Positions 1 through 7,404 of a stretch of 16,988 bases of DNA are shown in pieces. The notes under the pieces were generated by a model. The model was not told the origin of the DNA and ran no database searches. It saw only the letters and a list, made by a program, of their open reading frames with translations. Position 1 is the stretch's first letter. Each line of letters begins with the position of its first letter. The translations under genes and the position numbers were made by a program. The stretch lies in assembly GCA_018716005.1 (NCBI GenBank), contig DVKN01000006.1, positions 1-16,988 of the forward strand, written 5' to 3'. The DNA is from Candidatus Scatomorpha stercoravium (GTDB taxonomy: Bacteria; Bacillota; Clostridia; Oscillospirales; Oscillospiraceae).

Positions 1-596
1 GGGAGCACGGCGTTGCAGCGAACGCCCTGACGCCCATATTGCAGGGCAATATGCTTCGTGAGCATATTTACTGCCGATTTCGCGATACCGTAATAGGTGC
101 GGGTCGTATCGGCCTGATTGGCCGTGAGGGACGAGTTCTGCACAATGCTGCCTCCGCCGCCGGCTATCATCAGCGGGATGACGACTCTCGCAGTTTCGGC
201 GGCGACGCCGATTATACCCTTGAAGAGCAGCCGCGTCGTCTCGGGACTCGTATTTGTGACCGTGTCGTTGTCGGGCGAGGTACCGGCAGCGCCGACGCCG
301 ATAGCGTTGTTCACGAACATATCTATTCGTCCCGCCTTTTCGTAAATCTCCTTGATGGCGGGCTCGATGGTCTCGAGCTTCTCGGCGTCGAAATACACTA
401 TTCCCGCAATCCTGCCGGGGCCGCGGGCGTTCAGCTCTTCCGCAATGGGCTTTGCCTTTTCCAGATTGCGGACCATCATATAGGCTTCGGCGCCCTCTTC
501 TACCATCATCGTAATGGTGGCGAGGCCTATTCCGGAGGTGCAGCCGGTGACGACGCCGACTTTGCCCTCGCAGCGCATCCTGTTGTAATCTGCCAT
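1..596 (-). CDS. Short-chain dehydrogenase/reductase (SDR), C-terminus cut by window edge
   Basis: This is a classical NAD(P)-dependent SDR oxidoreductase of which about 198 residues are inside the window. The Rossmann glycine motif TGCTSGIG is at residues 17-24, the structural NNA motif at 96-98, the active-site serine region NSS at 154-156, and the catalytic YxxxK pair is Y169/K173. The GVRCNAV stretch near the edge is the usual segment after the active-site helix. The ATG start at 594-596 is supported by AAGGAG about 7 nt upstream. It starts 36 nt after the stop of the MFS gene on the same strand, so the two are probably co-transcribed. An Arg right after the second beta strand (VRN, 42-44) weakly suggests NADP(H). 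The family oxidises or reduces hydroxyl/keto groups on steroids, sugars, acyl carriers and other substrates; the partner here is inferred to be the enone reductase cluster next door. Substrate unknown. Confidence 0.9.
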   Translation of the reverse strand, partial: MADYNRMRCEGKVGVVTGCTSGIGLATITMMVEEGAEAYMMVRNLEKAKPIAEELNARGPGRIAGIVYFDAEKLETIEPAIKEIYEKAGRIDMFVNNAIGVGAAGTSPDNDTVTNTSPETTRLLFKGIIGVAAETARVVIPLMIAGGGGSIVQNSSLTANQADTTRTYYGIAKSAVNMLTKHIALQYGRQGVRCNAVL

Positions 597-632
597 GATA
601 ATTCTCCTTTTCTGTTATATTGGGAACGATAT

Positions 633-2006
633 TTATTCCGGCTTTTTCTTGGCCAGGACAAGCGTCAGGGGCGTAACTACAAGGCAGCAGACAGCGCCGA
701 AGACAAACGCCGCGGCGAGAGCTGTGGCGATATTCTCAAAGAGTCCGAGAATAAGCCCAAAGACGCTGCCCATGACCGCAGTTCCGAGAGTGGTAAAGAA
801 GCTCTTGAGCCCGTTTGCCGCTCCAATCTGAGAGCGGTCGACATTCATGCTCACAAAAGGCGCCATCAAATTGTTCAGGAATGTATATCCAATTCCGCCT
901 ACCGCCATAAGCGCGTAGAAGATAACCATTGAGCTGCCGGCCTTCATCATGGAGATGCCGCCGAGAGTAACTGCGAACAGCACGCCCATCACGGCGAGGG
1001 CAAGCCGGTAGCGGTTCTGGTTGCCGCCCGCCCAGCGCCCTACGAACTGCGGCAATATCATGGATACAAGCACCTGCGGCAGAAGGAGCGTCGAGCCGGA
1101 GGTGGCCGAAGCCTGAAGCACAACCTGTGCGAAGTAGATAAGGAAGCCGGCCGTCAGAACGGAGTAGGCGGAGGCCAGGAAGCAGATAAGCGCGCAGAGG
1201 AGTATTATCCTGTTTTTAAGCGCGCCAATTGGGAAGGCGGGGAATTCCGTGCGCGTTTCTCGGCGGATAAGCAGCACAAGCGCTATGACCGTCACCGCAG
1301 CGAGCAAAAGCGTCGTGGCGCTCGCCCACGGGAACATACTGCCGGCAAAGTTCAATATGACCACAAACGGGACAAGCGCGAGCACCAGATAAATCACGCC
1401 CGGTGCGTCGAAGCGAGTGCCTCCCTCCCTGCGTTTATTGGGATAGAGCGCAAACTGTATAGCCGAAGCGATGATGAAGAAAGGAATGGGGAGCAGGAAG
1501 AACATCCGCATATATCCGGCATCCACCAGCATTCCGGTAACGATGGGGCCGACTATCATGCCGAGCGAGAGCGCGGTGACGATATTTGCGGACATTTTTC
1601 CCCAGTCCTTCTGCTCATAGATATCCATCATAATCAGGAACGGCCCGGACATGAAGCCGCCTATAGCCGCGCCGCAGAGGAACCAGGCGATGAGCAGCAT
1701 GACAAAGTTGGTAGAGAAATACGCCAGAATAAGGAATGCGCACATAAGCACAAGCGAGCCCGCATTTATCCATTTCCGTCCTACGCGGTCGCCTATGGTG
1801 GCGGCTATGGGGGCAATGATGGCCTGACTCAGCGAATAGACAACGCCTATAAAAGCGTAGTATTCGCTCTATCCCAGGCTCTCGACTATCGCCGGCATTG
1901 CCGCCCCGTTGCCGAAACTGATTACCAGAAACGCGAACTGCTGTATAAGCACCGAGAACATGACAAGCTTTCTCTTCCCCGGGCTCAGTTCAATGTTTAC
2001 GTTCAC
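633..2006 (-). pseudogene. MFS transporter interrupted by an in-frame TAG at codon 46
   Basis: This is a major facilitator superfamily permease that would be 457 residues, with about 12-14 hydrophobic segments, if uninterrupted. The best start is GTG at 2004-2006 after an AGAGGTG ribosome site. Residues 1-45 form the start of the first membrane segment, then TAG (1869-1871) interrupts, and the same frame continues as SEYYAFIGVVYS and on to the hallmark MFS loop motif GDRVGRK (residues 72-78). That motif lies upstream of the first internal start, a GTG at 1751, so the open 372-codon remainder lacks helices 1-2 and motif A. A single base change (for example CAG to TAG) explains the break. TAG ends several intact genes here, so genome-wide recoding is unlikely. 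Either this is a recent nonsense mutation or a sequencing error. It sits upstream of the SDR and downstream of the TetR gene; a role in uptake or export of the cluster's substrate is inference. Confidence 0.85.
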
Positions 2007-2047
2007 TGTGAACCACACCTCTTTTCACTTGAGATTGCGTCAGAATC

Positions 2048-2060
2048 AGAATGCCATTCT
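2048..2060. promoter_or_regulatory. Operator-like palindrome, site A (AGAAT-N3-ATTCT)
   Basis: AGAAT GCC ATTCT is a 5-3-5 inverted repeat, with an additional AGAAT half-site just to its left (2042-2046). It sits about 40 bp upstream of the MFS start, where a bound repressor would block either candidate promoter or elongation. The same motif with the same spacing recurs at 2225-2237 and 2287-2299. Confidence 0.5.
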
Positions 2061-2151
2061 ATAAACACACTAACAGCCAAGCCCGAGTTTGTCAATTGTA
2101 TAACTTTCACAAAATGTACCGGCGATTTTTGTAACAATAAGAAAAAGGCGA

Positions 2152-2181
2152 ATTATACGAAAAGATTCCGCCGGAATCCAA
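2152..2181 (-). promoter_or_regulatory. Candidate promoter for MFS-SDR operon
   Basis: On the minus strand a perfect -10 TATAAT occupies 2152-2157. A weak -35 TTGGAT (2176-2181) lies 18 bp upstream and overlaps the hairpin behind tetR. This would give a leader of roughly 140 nt before the GTG start. A competing candidate is a perfect TTGACA at 2090-2095 with a poor -10 (TAGTGT, 2067-2072) 17 bp downstream, immediately next to operator-like site A. I cannot decide between them from sequence. Confidence 0.35.
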
Positions 2182-2193
2182 GGAATCCGGCGG
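2168..2193 (-). terminator. Probable terminator of the tetR transcript
   Basis: The 8-bp GC-rich stem CCGCCGGA (2168-2175) pairs with TCCGGCGG (2186-2193) across a 10-nt loop. On the minus strand the hairpin is followed by AATCTTTTC, a modest T-tract, so it could end the tetR transcript about 120 nt after its stop codon. Confidence 0.5.
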
Positions 2194-2220
2194 GAAAAAG
2201 AATATATCAGGTCCGAAAAG

Positions 2221-2241
2221 TATTAGAATGCAATTCTAATA
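2221..2241. promoter_or_regulatory. Operator-like palindrome, site B
   Basis: This is a perfect palindrome with 9-bp arms TATTAGAAT and ATTCTAATA around GCA. Its core AGAAT-GCA-ATTCT (2225-2237) matches sites A and C in sequence and spacing. It lies upstream of the candidate -35 of the MFS promoter and downstream of the tetR stop. Size and symmetry fit a TetR-family operator; that the neighbouring TetR protein binds it is inference. Confidence 0.55.
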
Positions 2242-2286
2242 TCGGTCTTGGATAAATCGGATTTGACTTGACGGCAGGAATAAAAC

Positions 2287-2302
2287 AGAATAGAATTCTA
2301 TT
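2287..2302. promoter_or_regulatory. Operator-like palindrome, site C
   Basis: AGAAT-AGA-ATTCT (2287-2299) shares half-sites and spacing with sites A and B. It is nested with a second perfect 14-bp palindrome, AATAGAATTCTATT (2289-2302). It begins close behind the tetR stop codon (2316-2318, minus strand). It is the third copy in 260 bp and no further copy was seen in the window. Confidence 0.5.
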
Positions 2303-2315
2303 GTCGGAATTCAGG

Positions 2316-2900
2316 CTAGCCAACCGAAGCGCTGCAGGCGTCCATCAGGGCGAGTATTGCGTCGCGCAGCACGGAATCGCTGAAGCGCATGTACGCCTGG
2401 TCATACCCCTCGCGCGACCGGGCATTGATTATCGTGTGTATGAGGCTCGCGTAGCTCCAGAGCGTCTCCTCGCTGGCATTCGGTGCGCAGCTGTTGAGCA
2501 TATTGCGTATCATCGCCAGAAATCGGGAGGCGTAGCTCGAGAGCTCCCGCGCGTCTTCCGGCGTCATGCGGCAGTATTTGTAGAGCGAGTTCATGACCGG
2601 ATTGCGAAGGCTCTCTTTGGCCCGCTCCACGAGGAAGTCCACAAACTCATATTTGTCCGTTATACGCGCGGCGCGCTCGGTGTCCTCGGCTATAATGGAC
2701 GTCGTTACATCCAGCCAGATCCGGGTAACGAGCTCGTCCTTCGATTTGAAATGGCCGTAAAACGCGCCGACGGAGGAATCGGCCCGCTCGACAATTTCGG
2801 ATATGGATACGTTGTCGCAGTCCTTTTGCGCAAACAGCTCCGCAGCGGCGGTCAAAATCCTATTCCTTGTGTTCAGCGCTCTCTCCTGCTGTCTCTTCAT
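2316..2900 (-). CDS. TetR/AcrR-family transcriptional regulator
   Basis: A 194-residue one-component repressor typical of the family in length. The N-terminal DNA-binding domain (about residues 10-57) contains the canonical helix-turn-helix VSISEIVERADSSVGAFYGH followed by FKSKDEL. The remainder is the helical ligand-binding domain with no recognisable signature. I start it at ATG 2898-2900 (MKRQQER), with GGGAG about 11 nt upstream, rather than at a TTG nine codons earlier with no good ribosome site. It is divergent from the flavoenzyme gene with 70 bp between starts, and precedes the MFS and SDR genes on its own strand, so it probably controls the whole cluster in response to the substrate or a product. 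The shared AGAAT-N3-ATTCT palindromes downstream are its best candidate operators. Confidence 0.93.
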   Translation of the reverse strand: MKRQQERALNTRNRILTAAAELFAQKDCDNVSISEIVERADSSVGAFYGHFKSKDELVTRIWLDVTTSIIAEDTERAARITDKYEFVDFLVERAKESLRNPVMNSLYKYCRMTPEDARELSSYASRFLAMIRNMLNSCAPNASEETLWSYASLIHTIINARSREGYDQAYMRFSDSVLRDAILALMDACSASVG

Positions 2901-2970
2901 CGCTCTATTCGCTCCCGAAAAAATCAATCAGCCTGAGCTGACAATAAAATTATTGCATGGAGGTTTAGAA
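2901..2970. promoter_or_regulatory. Divergent tetR / flavoenzyme control region
   Basis: This 70-bp spacer holds two small inverted repeats: TCAGC-CTGA-GCTGA (2928-2941) and AATAA-AA-TTATT (2943-2954). A consensus ribosome site GGAGG (2959-2963) sits 7 nt before the flavoenzyme ATG. No convincing -35/-10 pair is visible; TAAAAT at 2945-2950 is too close to the ribosome site to be a comfortable -10. The AGAAT palindromes found on the other side of tetR are absent here. Confidence 0.4.
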
Positions 2971-4956
2971 ATGTCAACCTGTAATTGCCCGAGTCTTTTC
3001 CAGCCGGGAAAAATCGGCAGCGTTGAAGTCCGCAACCGTTCGTTCATGCCCTCCATGGGTCTGAGCAACACCGAAGGCGGCTACGTCAACGACGCCTGTA
3101 TCCGCCATTATGTCGAACGCGCAAAGGGCGGCTTCGGCATGATTTCTACCGAGCACGTATGCGTAGACTATCCGCTCGGCCTCAACACTGCAAACCAGCT
3201 GCGCATAGATAACGACAGCTATATCCCCGGCCTCAAAAAGCTTGTCGACGCCGTCCACGCCGAAGGCTGCAAGATAGTCGCCGAGATAAGTCACACCGGG
3301 CGCGGCGCGAAGCGGGAGGTTATAGGCGACAGGCCCGTCGGCCCCTCCGCCATCCCGATGCCCATGATGTACATCATCGGCGTCGAGCGCGAGACGCCGC
3401 GCGAGCTCACCATACCCGAGATTGAGGCCATCGAGGACAAGTACGCGGCCGCGGCGCTCAGGGCGAAAAAGGCGGGCTTCGACGGCGTCGAGATACACTC
3501 CACCGGCTACTATCTCTGCGTCCAGTTCCTGAACTCCCTGAGCAACCAGCGCAAGGACAAGTATGGCGGCCCCATCGAGAACCGTATGCTCTTCCTGGAG
3601 AACATCATCCGCAAGACCCGCGCCCTCTGCGGCGAGGATTTCGCGCTGCTGGTAAAGCCCAGCCTTCTCAACGGCGAAGGTATCACCTTCCAGGAGGGCA
3701 TGTACATCGTAAAGCGCCTGTGCGAGCTCGGCGTCGACGGCATCGAGGTCATGGCCGGCGGCACGCAGGTCATGCCTGACGACAATTCTCTCCCCTTCAC
3801 CGCCTCTCCCGCGACGCCGATGGCCCCCGCGGCCAAGGCCTTCCGCGACTATGCAAAGCAGCTCTTCGGCGAAAACCTCAAGACCCAGTTCATAGCCGGC
3901 GGCGATGTCCGGAAGGCTGAGCACATACAGAAGCTCTTTGACGACGACGTCTGCGACTTCGTATTCATCGGGAAGAGCTGCGTGGTCGAGCCCCATTTCG
4001 TGCGTCTCCTGGAGGAGGGCCGCGACGGGGAAATCCACCCCTGCATCGGCTGCTATGTCTGCGCCTCCGATCAGCTTGCGAGCGGAGCGCACTGCTACTG
4101 TTCCGGCAACGGCGCGCTGTCCGTCGGGAGCCGCTACGATCTCCCGCCCGCGGACAAGGTCAAGAAGGTCCTAGTCGTCGGCGGCGGCCCAGCCGGCATC
4201 GAGGCGGCCAAGATTCTCAAGAAACGCTGGCATGACGTCACAATAATGGAGAAGAGCGACTCTCTCGGCGGCCAGATACGCTACGCCGAGAAGCCCCTCA
4301 TGAAGGATCACTTCAAGGCTCTGATACCGTATTTCTATGAGACCGTGCGCGCCAACGACATACCCGTGCTCTACAACACCGAAGCCACGGTGGAGAGCGT
4401 ACGCGAATTTGACCCCGACGCCGTCATCATAGCCGCCGGCGTGAAGCCGCATCCGCTGCCCGTTCCCGGAATCGACCTGCCGAATGTCATAAGCGGCAAG
4501 GACTACCTGATAGGCGGCCGCGCCGTCGAGGGCAAGCGCGTAGTCGTTGTCGGCGGCGGAGACGTCGGCTGCGAAGTGGCCGAAAAGCTGGGCTCCGAGG
4601 GCCATGAGGTCACGCTGGTTGAAATGACCGATATGCTCGCCCCGGGCTATATGTTCGGCAATCGCTGCGTGCTGCTTCACGGCCTGCATCGCTGGGGAGT
4701 GACCATCCACCTCGGTCAGAGGTGCCACGAAATATGCGAAGACAAGGTGGTTGTCGCCGACAAGTACGGCTTCGGCTTCCGCTTCGACATCCCCTGCGAC
4801 AATGTCGTCATGTGCACGGGCGACGCTCCGAATAACGACCTGGCCGAGGCCCTGCGCGGCCTGGTGCCCGAAGTATACAACATCGGCGACAGCGCTGAGG
4901 TTTCCAACCTCGCCAAAGCCCACGCCGCCGCCTATGCCCTTGCAAGGACCCTGTAA
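2971..4956 (+). CDS. Old Yellow Enzyme-type NAD(P)H:flavin oxidoreductase (2,4-dienoyl-CoA reductase/enoate reductase-like, FMN + Fe-S + FAD)
   Basis: A 661-residue three-part reductase of the FadH/BaiCD/BaiH class, which reduces activated C=C bonds. Residues about 7-355 form the FMN-binding TIM barrel (SHTGRGAK at 107-114, SNQRKDKYGG at 191-200). Cysteines C358, C361, C364, C375 and C377 form the Fe-S region. Two dinucleotide folds follow (VGGGPAGIEAA at 403-413; VVVVGGGDVGCEVAE at 524-538). ATG at 2971 is chosen for GGAGG 7 nt upstream. Oddities: the substrate-anchoring HxxN/HxxH motif reads HSTG (176-179), so the second residue is Gly; and the cysteine spacing is C-x2-C-x2-C rather than the usual C-x2-C-x3-C. 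Neighbouring TetR, MFS and SDR genes suggest reduction of an enone such as a steroid, bile acid or plant compound; the substrate is inference. A strong terminator follows. Confidence 0.93.
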   Translation: MSTCNCPSLFQPGKIGSVEVRNRSFMPSMGLSNTEGGYVNDACIRHYVERAKGGFGMISTEHVCVDYPLGLNTANQLRIDNDSYIPGLKKLVDAVHAEGCKIVAEISHTGRGAKREVIGDRPVGPSAIPMPMMYIIGVERETPRELTIPEIEAIEDKYAAAALRAKKAGFDGVEIHSTGYYLCVQFLNSLSNQRKDKYGGPIENRMLFLENIIRKTRALCGEDFALLVKPSLLNGEGITFQEGMYIVKRLCELGVDGIEVMAGGTQVMPDDNSLPFTASPATPMAPAAKAFRDYAKQLFGENLKTQFIAGGDVRKAEHIQKLFDDDVCDFVFIGKSCVVEPHFVRLLEEGRDGEIHPCIGCYVCASDQLASGAHCYCSGNGALSVGSRYDLPPADKVKKVLVVGGGPAGIEAAKILKKRWHDVTIMEKSDSLGGQIRYAEKPLMKDHFKALIPYFYETVRANDIPVLYNTEATVESVREFDPDAVIIAAGVKPHPLPVPGIDLPNVISGKDYLIGGRAVEGKRVVVVGGGDVGCEVAEKLGSEGHEVTLVEMTDMLAPGYMFGNRCVLLHGLHRWGVTIHLGQRCHEICEDKVVVADKYGFGFRFDIPCDNVVMCTGDAPNNDLAEALRGLVPEVYNIGDSAEVSNLAKAHAAAYALARTL

Positions 4957-4968
4957 GCGCCAATAAGC

Positions 4969-5003
4969 AAGGCTGCCGCAATTATGATTGCGGCAGCCTT
5001 TTT
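4969..5003 (+). terminator. Rho-independent terminator after the flavoenzyme gene
   Basis: A perfect 14-bp stem AAGGCTGCCGCAAT (4969-4982) / ATTGCGGCAGCCTT (4987-5000) with loop TATG runs into TTTTT on the plus strand. It lies between two convergent genes (flavoenzyme ending at 4956, nuclease ending at 5043) and could work both ways, though the minus-strand tail is poor in T. Confidence 0.93.
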
Positions 5004-5042
5004 GACGTATCAGCCTTCAGCGCTTTGGCCTAAAGCCCGAAG

Positions 5043-7121
5043 TCAGCTCACAAGCCCCTTTTCTATGGCGTCTGCCAGAGCGCGGAGCCTGTTCACCACC
5101 CTCTCTCCGTTGTACAGAACATATGTCGCGTTTTCCTCAGACGGGGTTGAATTCACGGGCAATAGGAGGCCGATTTCCGGCTGAGAAAGCGTTTTGAACG
5201 CCGCGCGCAGTTCTTCCATTGACGGCGAGACGTCCGCCGATCTCAGGAGCAGGAACATGTCCCGCGGAGACAGCCCGCCCAGCGGTTCCTGTTCCCTGTA
5301 CGGCTTCGCGGTCACTTCTGAAATTATATCCAGCTCCCTGCGCCTGCCTGCTATGAGCTCAAAGAGCCGTGACAGCCCGTCGGGGACGACGAATACGGTT
5401 GAAATCTCCCGAACGCTCAACCCCAGCGAGTGCGCCTCGCGCGCAATCTCCGCCAATTCCGCGGCGGTGATGAGCGCGATTTTCTTTTTTCGTGCGTGGT
5501 TCCTGATTGTGTCGCCGCTGAAGCCCGGGCCTATGACAGCCGCAAAATCAGCGTTGTTCTTCTCCATGTGCGCGTCGATGGAGACGTCGCTTATATCGGT
5601 GTGGTGGACTGCGCCGCCGGATTTGGACTTCCCTTCGACAACGGCCGCAAAGCTCCCGCCCTCATCGTCGCTCCACCGGACCAGAACATCTGTGTTGCCC
5701 GGCCCTCCGAGCCGCTTTGCGTCAAAGCCCATATACCGGAAGGCCTCTGCAATCTCCTCCTCGAAGGCCGTGCCGGACGGCTTTCCTTCCGCCGCGGGGT
5801 CGCATGAGGCGCGGAGGAGCCGCTCAAAGAGCCGCTCTCCGGCAGAAGCCGCTTCCGCCTCCGGACGCTCGTCATCCGGGGTGCCCGGCGCTTCAGCCGT
5901 TTTGGCCGGCTCGCCCTCCAGCGGCAGGCTCGAAGCCATGAGCGCGCCGGCCCGCGTCGCCTTCAGATGAAGATACCTCGTCTCCTCCAGCAGCCCCGCT
6001 TCAATCAGGAAGCCGGCAATCCACCGCGCCTTCTCCGTGTTGAGGCCATAGCCTTTCGCGATTGCATAGAGGTCATTGCGGACAACGCCGTCTTCGGCGC
6101 AGGCAATCATCTCTCCTACGAACTTCATATTTGCATGGAGGATCCTGATGAAATCCACATCGTCGCCGCTTCTGAGCCAGGCGAGTCCGGCGCCGGTGGC
6201 GCAGTAAACATTGCGTCCAACCTCCTCCAAAAGGCCCGACGCCTTCAGGAACGGCAGCATTGACTCGACGCTGCTCTCTTTAAGGTTGAACTGCTTTTCG
6301 ATAAGCCGGAAGAACTCCTTGCGTTCAACTCGTTCGGATGCGAACTGGATTATTTGCCTCAGGTTTTCAATCCTGTTCGGGCCGGGCGCCCAGATGTTAT
6401 ATGTGCAGCGTCCGGAGTGCAGCTCCGGCGAGCCGGCCAGCCTCTGCAGTAGCGCAGCAATCTCTGGCGGCGGGTCGGATAGCTCTGCGCCGTCCTTCTC
6501 GTTGTCACCGCACATCAGCGCATCCGGAGAGACGAGGCGCCATCTGCCCAGGGCCTCTTCGCCCGTCTCCGTGATCGACCACTTCCTGCCCCCGACATTC
6601 TGTATGAGCCCCAATACCTCGAGCCAATCCATCCTCCGGCGGGTGTTGTTCAGGTTTTCCCAATCAAGCTTATAGCCTTCGTGAAGCAGCCCGTCAACCT
6701 CTTCTACAGTCGCCGGCTCATGGCGGATAATCGCGAGGACTTCGCCGAAGAGCCGGACCTTGTTCTGTAGTATGTCCGCGAACGCAAGGCGCGTGGGTTC
6801 GCGCAGAAATGCTCGTCCCGTCTCAGTCAGCGCCAGGGCGCCGGACTGGCTTGCGGCCAGCCCCATGCCCTTCAGGAACGGGGCATACACGCGCCATGTC
6901 TGCACGTTTGGGACAGAGCTCACCTGAGGATAGCTGTCCAGCTCCGCCGCCTGCCCGTCCCCCACCAGTGTCAGCAGTTCCAGCGTCAGAGCGAACCAGT
7001 CCCGCTTGCCGCCGCGAAGGTCGGGGATCGACCACGCTTTTCTGCGCCATTCGGCCTTTTCGAGGCTGTGGTCAGAAGAAAACGCCTCGGTATCAAATAT
7101 GCCCATCGCTCCGATCCCCAT
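5043..7121 (-). CDS. Multi-winged-helix protein with PD-(D/E)XK (Mrr-like) restriction endonuclease domain
   Basis: A 692-residue protein. The N-terminal ~400 residues look like serial winged-helix modules, each ending in a wing with a TETG-like turn (LALTETGRAFL at 96-106, WSITETGEEAL at 181-191, YCATGAGLAWL at 306-316, with a fourth around 350-393). A Pro/Glu/Ala-rich linker (about 400-430) leads to a nuclease core: helix FEEEIAEAFRYMGF (453-466), then D478 in GNTDVLV and E496-x-K498 in VVEGKSK. This is the PD-(D/E)XK arrangement of Mrr-type and other type II/IV nucleases, and all acidic and Lys residues are present. The last ~120 residues are not assigned. ATG 7119-7121 has AAGGAG 9 nt upstream and a good promoter. 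There is no methylase or other restriction gene nearby, so it is an orphan, perhaps a modification-dependent or defence nuclease; target unknown. Confidence 0.8.
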   Translation of the reverse strand: MGIGAMGIFDTEAFSSDHSLEKAEWRRKAWSIPDLRGGKRDWFALTLELLTLVGDGQAAELDSYPQVSSVPNVQTWRVYAPFLKGMGLAASQSGALALTETGRAFLREPTRLAFADILQNKVRLFGEVLAIIRHEPATVEEVDGLLHEGYKLDWENLNNTRRRMDWLEVLGLIQNVGGRKWSITETGEEALGRWRLVSPDALMCGDNEKDGAELSDPPPEIAALLQRLAGSPELHSGRCTYNIWAPGPNRIENLRQIIQFASERVERKEFFRLIEKQFNLKESSVESMLPFLKASGLLEEVGRNVYCATGAGLAWLRSGDDVDFIRILHANMKFVGEMIACAEDGVVRNDLYAIAKGYGLNTEKARWIAGFLIEAGLLEETRYLHLKATRAGALMASSLPLEGEPAKTAEAPGTPDDERPEAEAASAGERLFERLLRASCDPAAEGKPSGTAFEEEIAEAFRYMGFDAKRLGGPGNTDVLVRWSDDEGGSFAAVVEGKSKSGGAVHHTDISDVSIDAHMEKNNADFAAVIGPGFSGDTIRNHARKKKIALITAAELAEIAREAHSLGLSVREISTVFVVPDGLSRLFELIAGRRRELDIISEVTAKPYREQEPLGGLSPRDMFLLLRSADVSPSMEELRAAFKTLSQPEIGLLLPVNSTPSEENATYVLYNGERVVNRLRALADAIEKGLVS

Positions 7122-7157
7122 ATCTGTAGTCTCCTTAAAAGAGTTTGGAATAACTTT

Positions 7158-7186
7158 ATTATAATGTTTATAGATATTATTGTCAG
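7158..7186 (-). promoter_or_regulatory. Sigma-A type promoter of the nuclease gene
   Basis: The minus strand carries CTGACA (7181-7186, five of six matches to TTGACA), a 17-bp spacer and a perfect TATAAT (7158-7163). This would start transcription near 7151, about 30 nt before the nuclease ATG, whose AAGGAG ribosome site lies inside that leader. Confidence 0.75.
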
Positions 7187-7276
7187 TCTACCAAATAACT
7201 TAAAATGTATAATCCAGAGCCGTCAACGGGCAAATTGGGTGCTGAAAACAGCGCCTATACTCATAATACGTCCGCT

Positions 7277-7294
7277 CGGGAGGGAAGCCTCCCG
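7277..7294. repeat. Inverted repeat in the divergent nuclease/exporter spacer
   Basis: CGGGAGG (7277-7283) and CCTCCCG (7288-7294) form a perfect 7-bp stem around GAAG. It lies about 40 bp upstream of the exporter -35. No T-tract follows on either side, so a regulator-binding site or remnant hairpin is more likely than a terminator. The rest of the 7122-7404 spacer holds only the two promoters and ribosome sites. Confidence 0.35.
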
Positions 7295-7334
7295 GCGTGG
7301 ATGCTGTTTGCTGGTGGGTTTTTCATATTCGTGC

Positions 7335-7363
7335 TTGACATTTCCGGCGTAATCTTATAAAAT
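7335..7363 (+). promoter_or_regulatory. Promoter of the tetR-ABC exporter operon
   Basis: Perfect -35 TTGACA (7335-7340), 17-bp spacer, and -10 TAAAAT (7358-7363, five of six). It is 42 bp upstream of the TetR ATG at 7405. The gene encodes the operon's own regulator, so autorepression at this site is expected but no clear palindrome overlaps it. Confidence 0.7.
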
Positions 7364-7404
7364 AAACTCAAGGAGTAAAATAAGTTCATTTTTGGAGGCG
7401 CATT

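Noticed and set aside
1869..1871. Pyrrolysine or TAG-to-sense recoding in the MFS gene
   Set aside because: TAG ends other intact genes here and MFS transporters are not known pyrrolysine proteins; a nonsense mutation or error is simpler.
2974..4092. Long minus-strand open frame opposite the flavoenzyme gene
   Set aside because: The plus strand has clear domains and a ribosome site; the antisense frame is low-complexity and overlaps it entirely.
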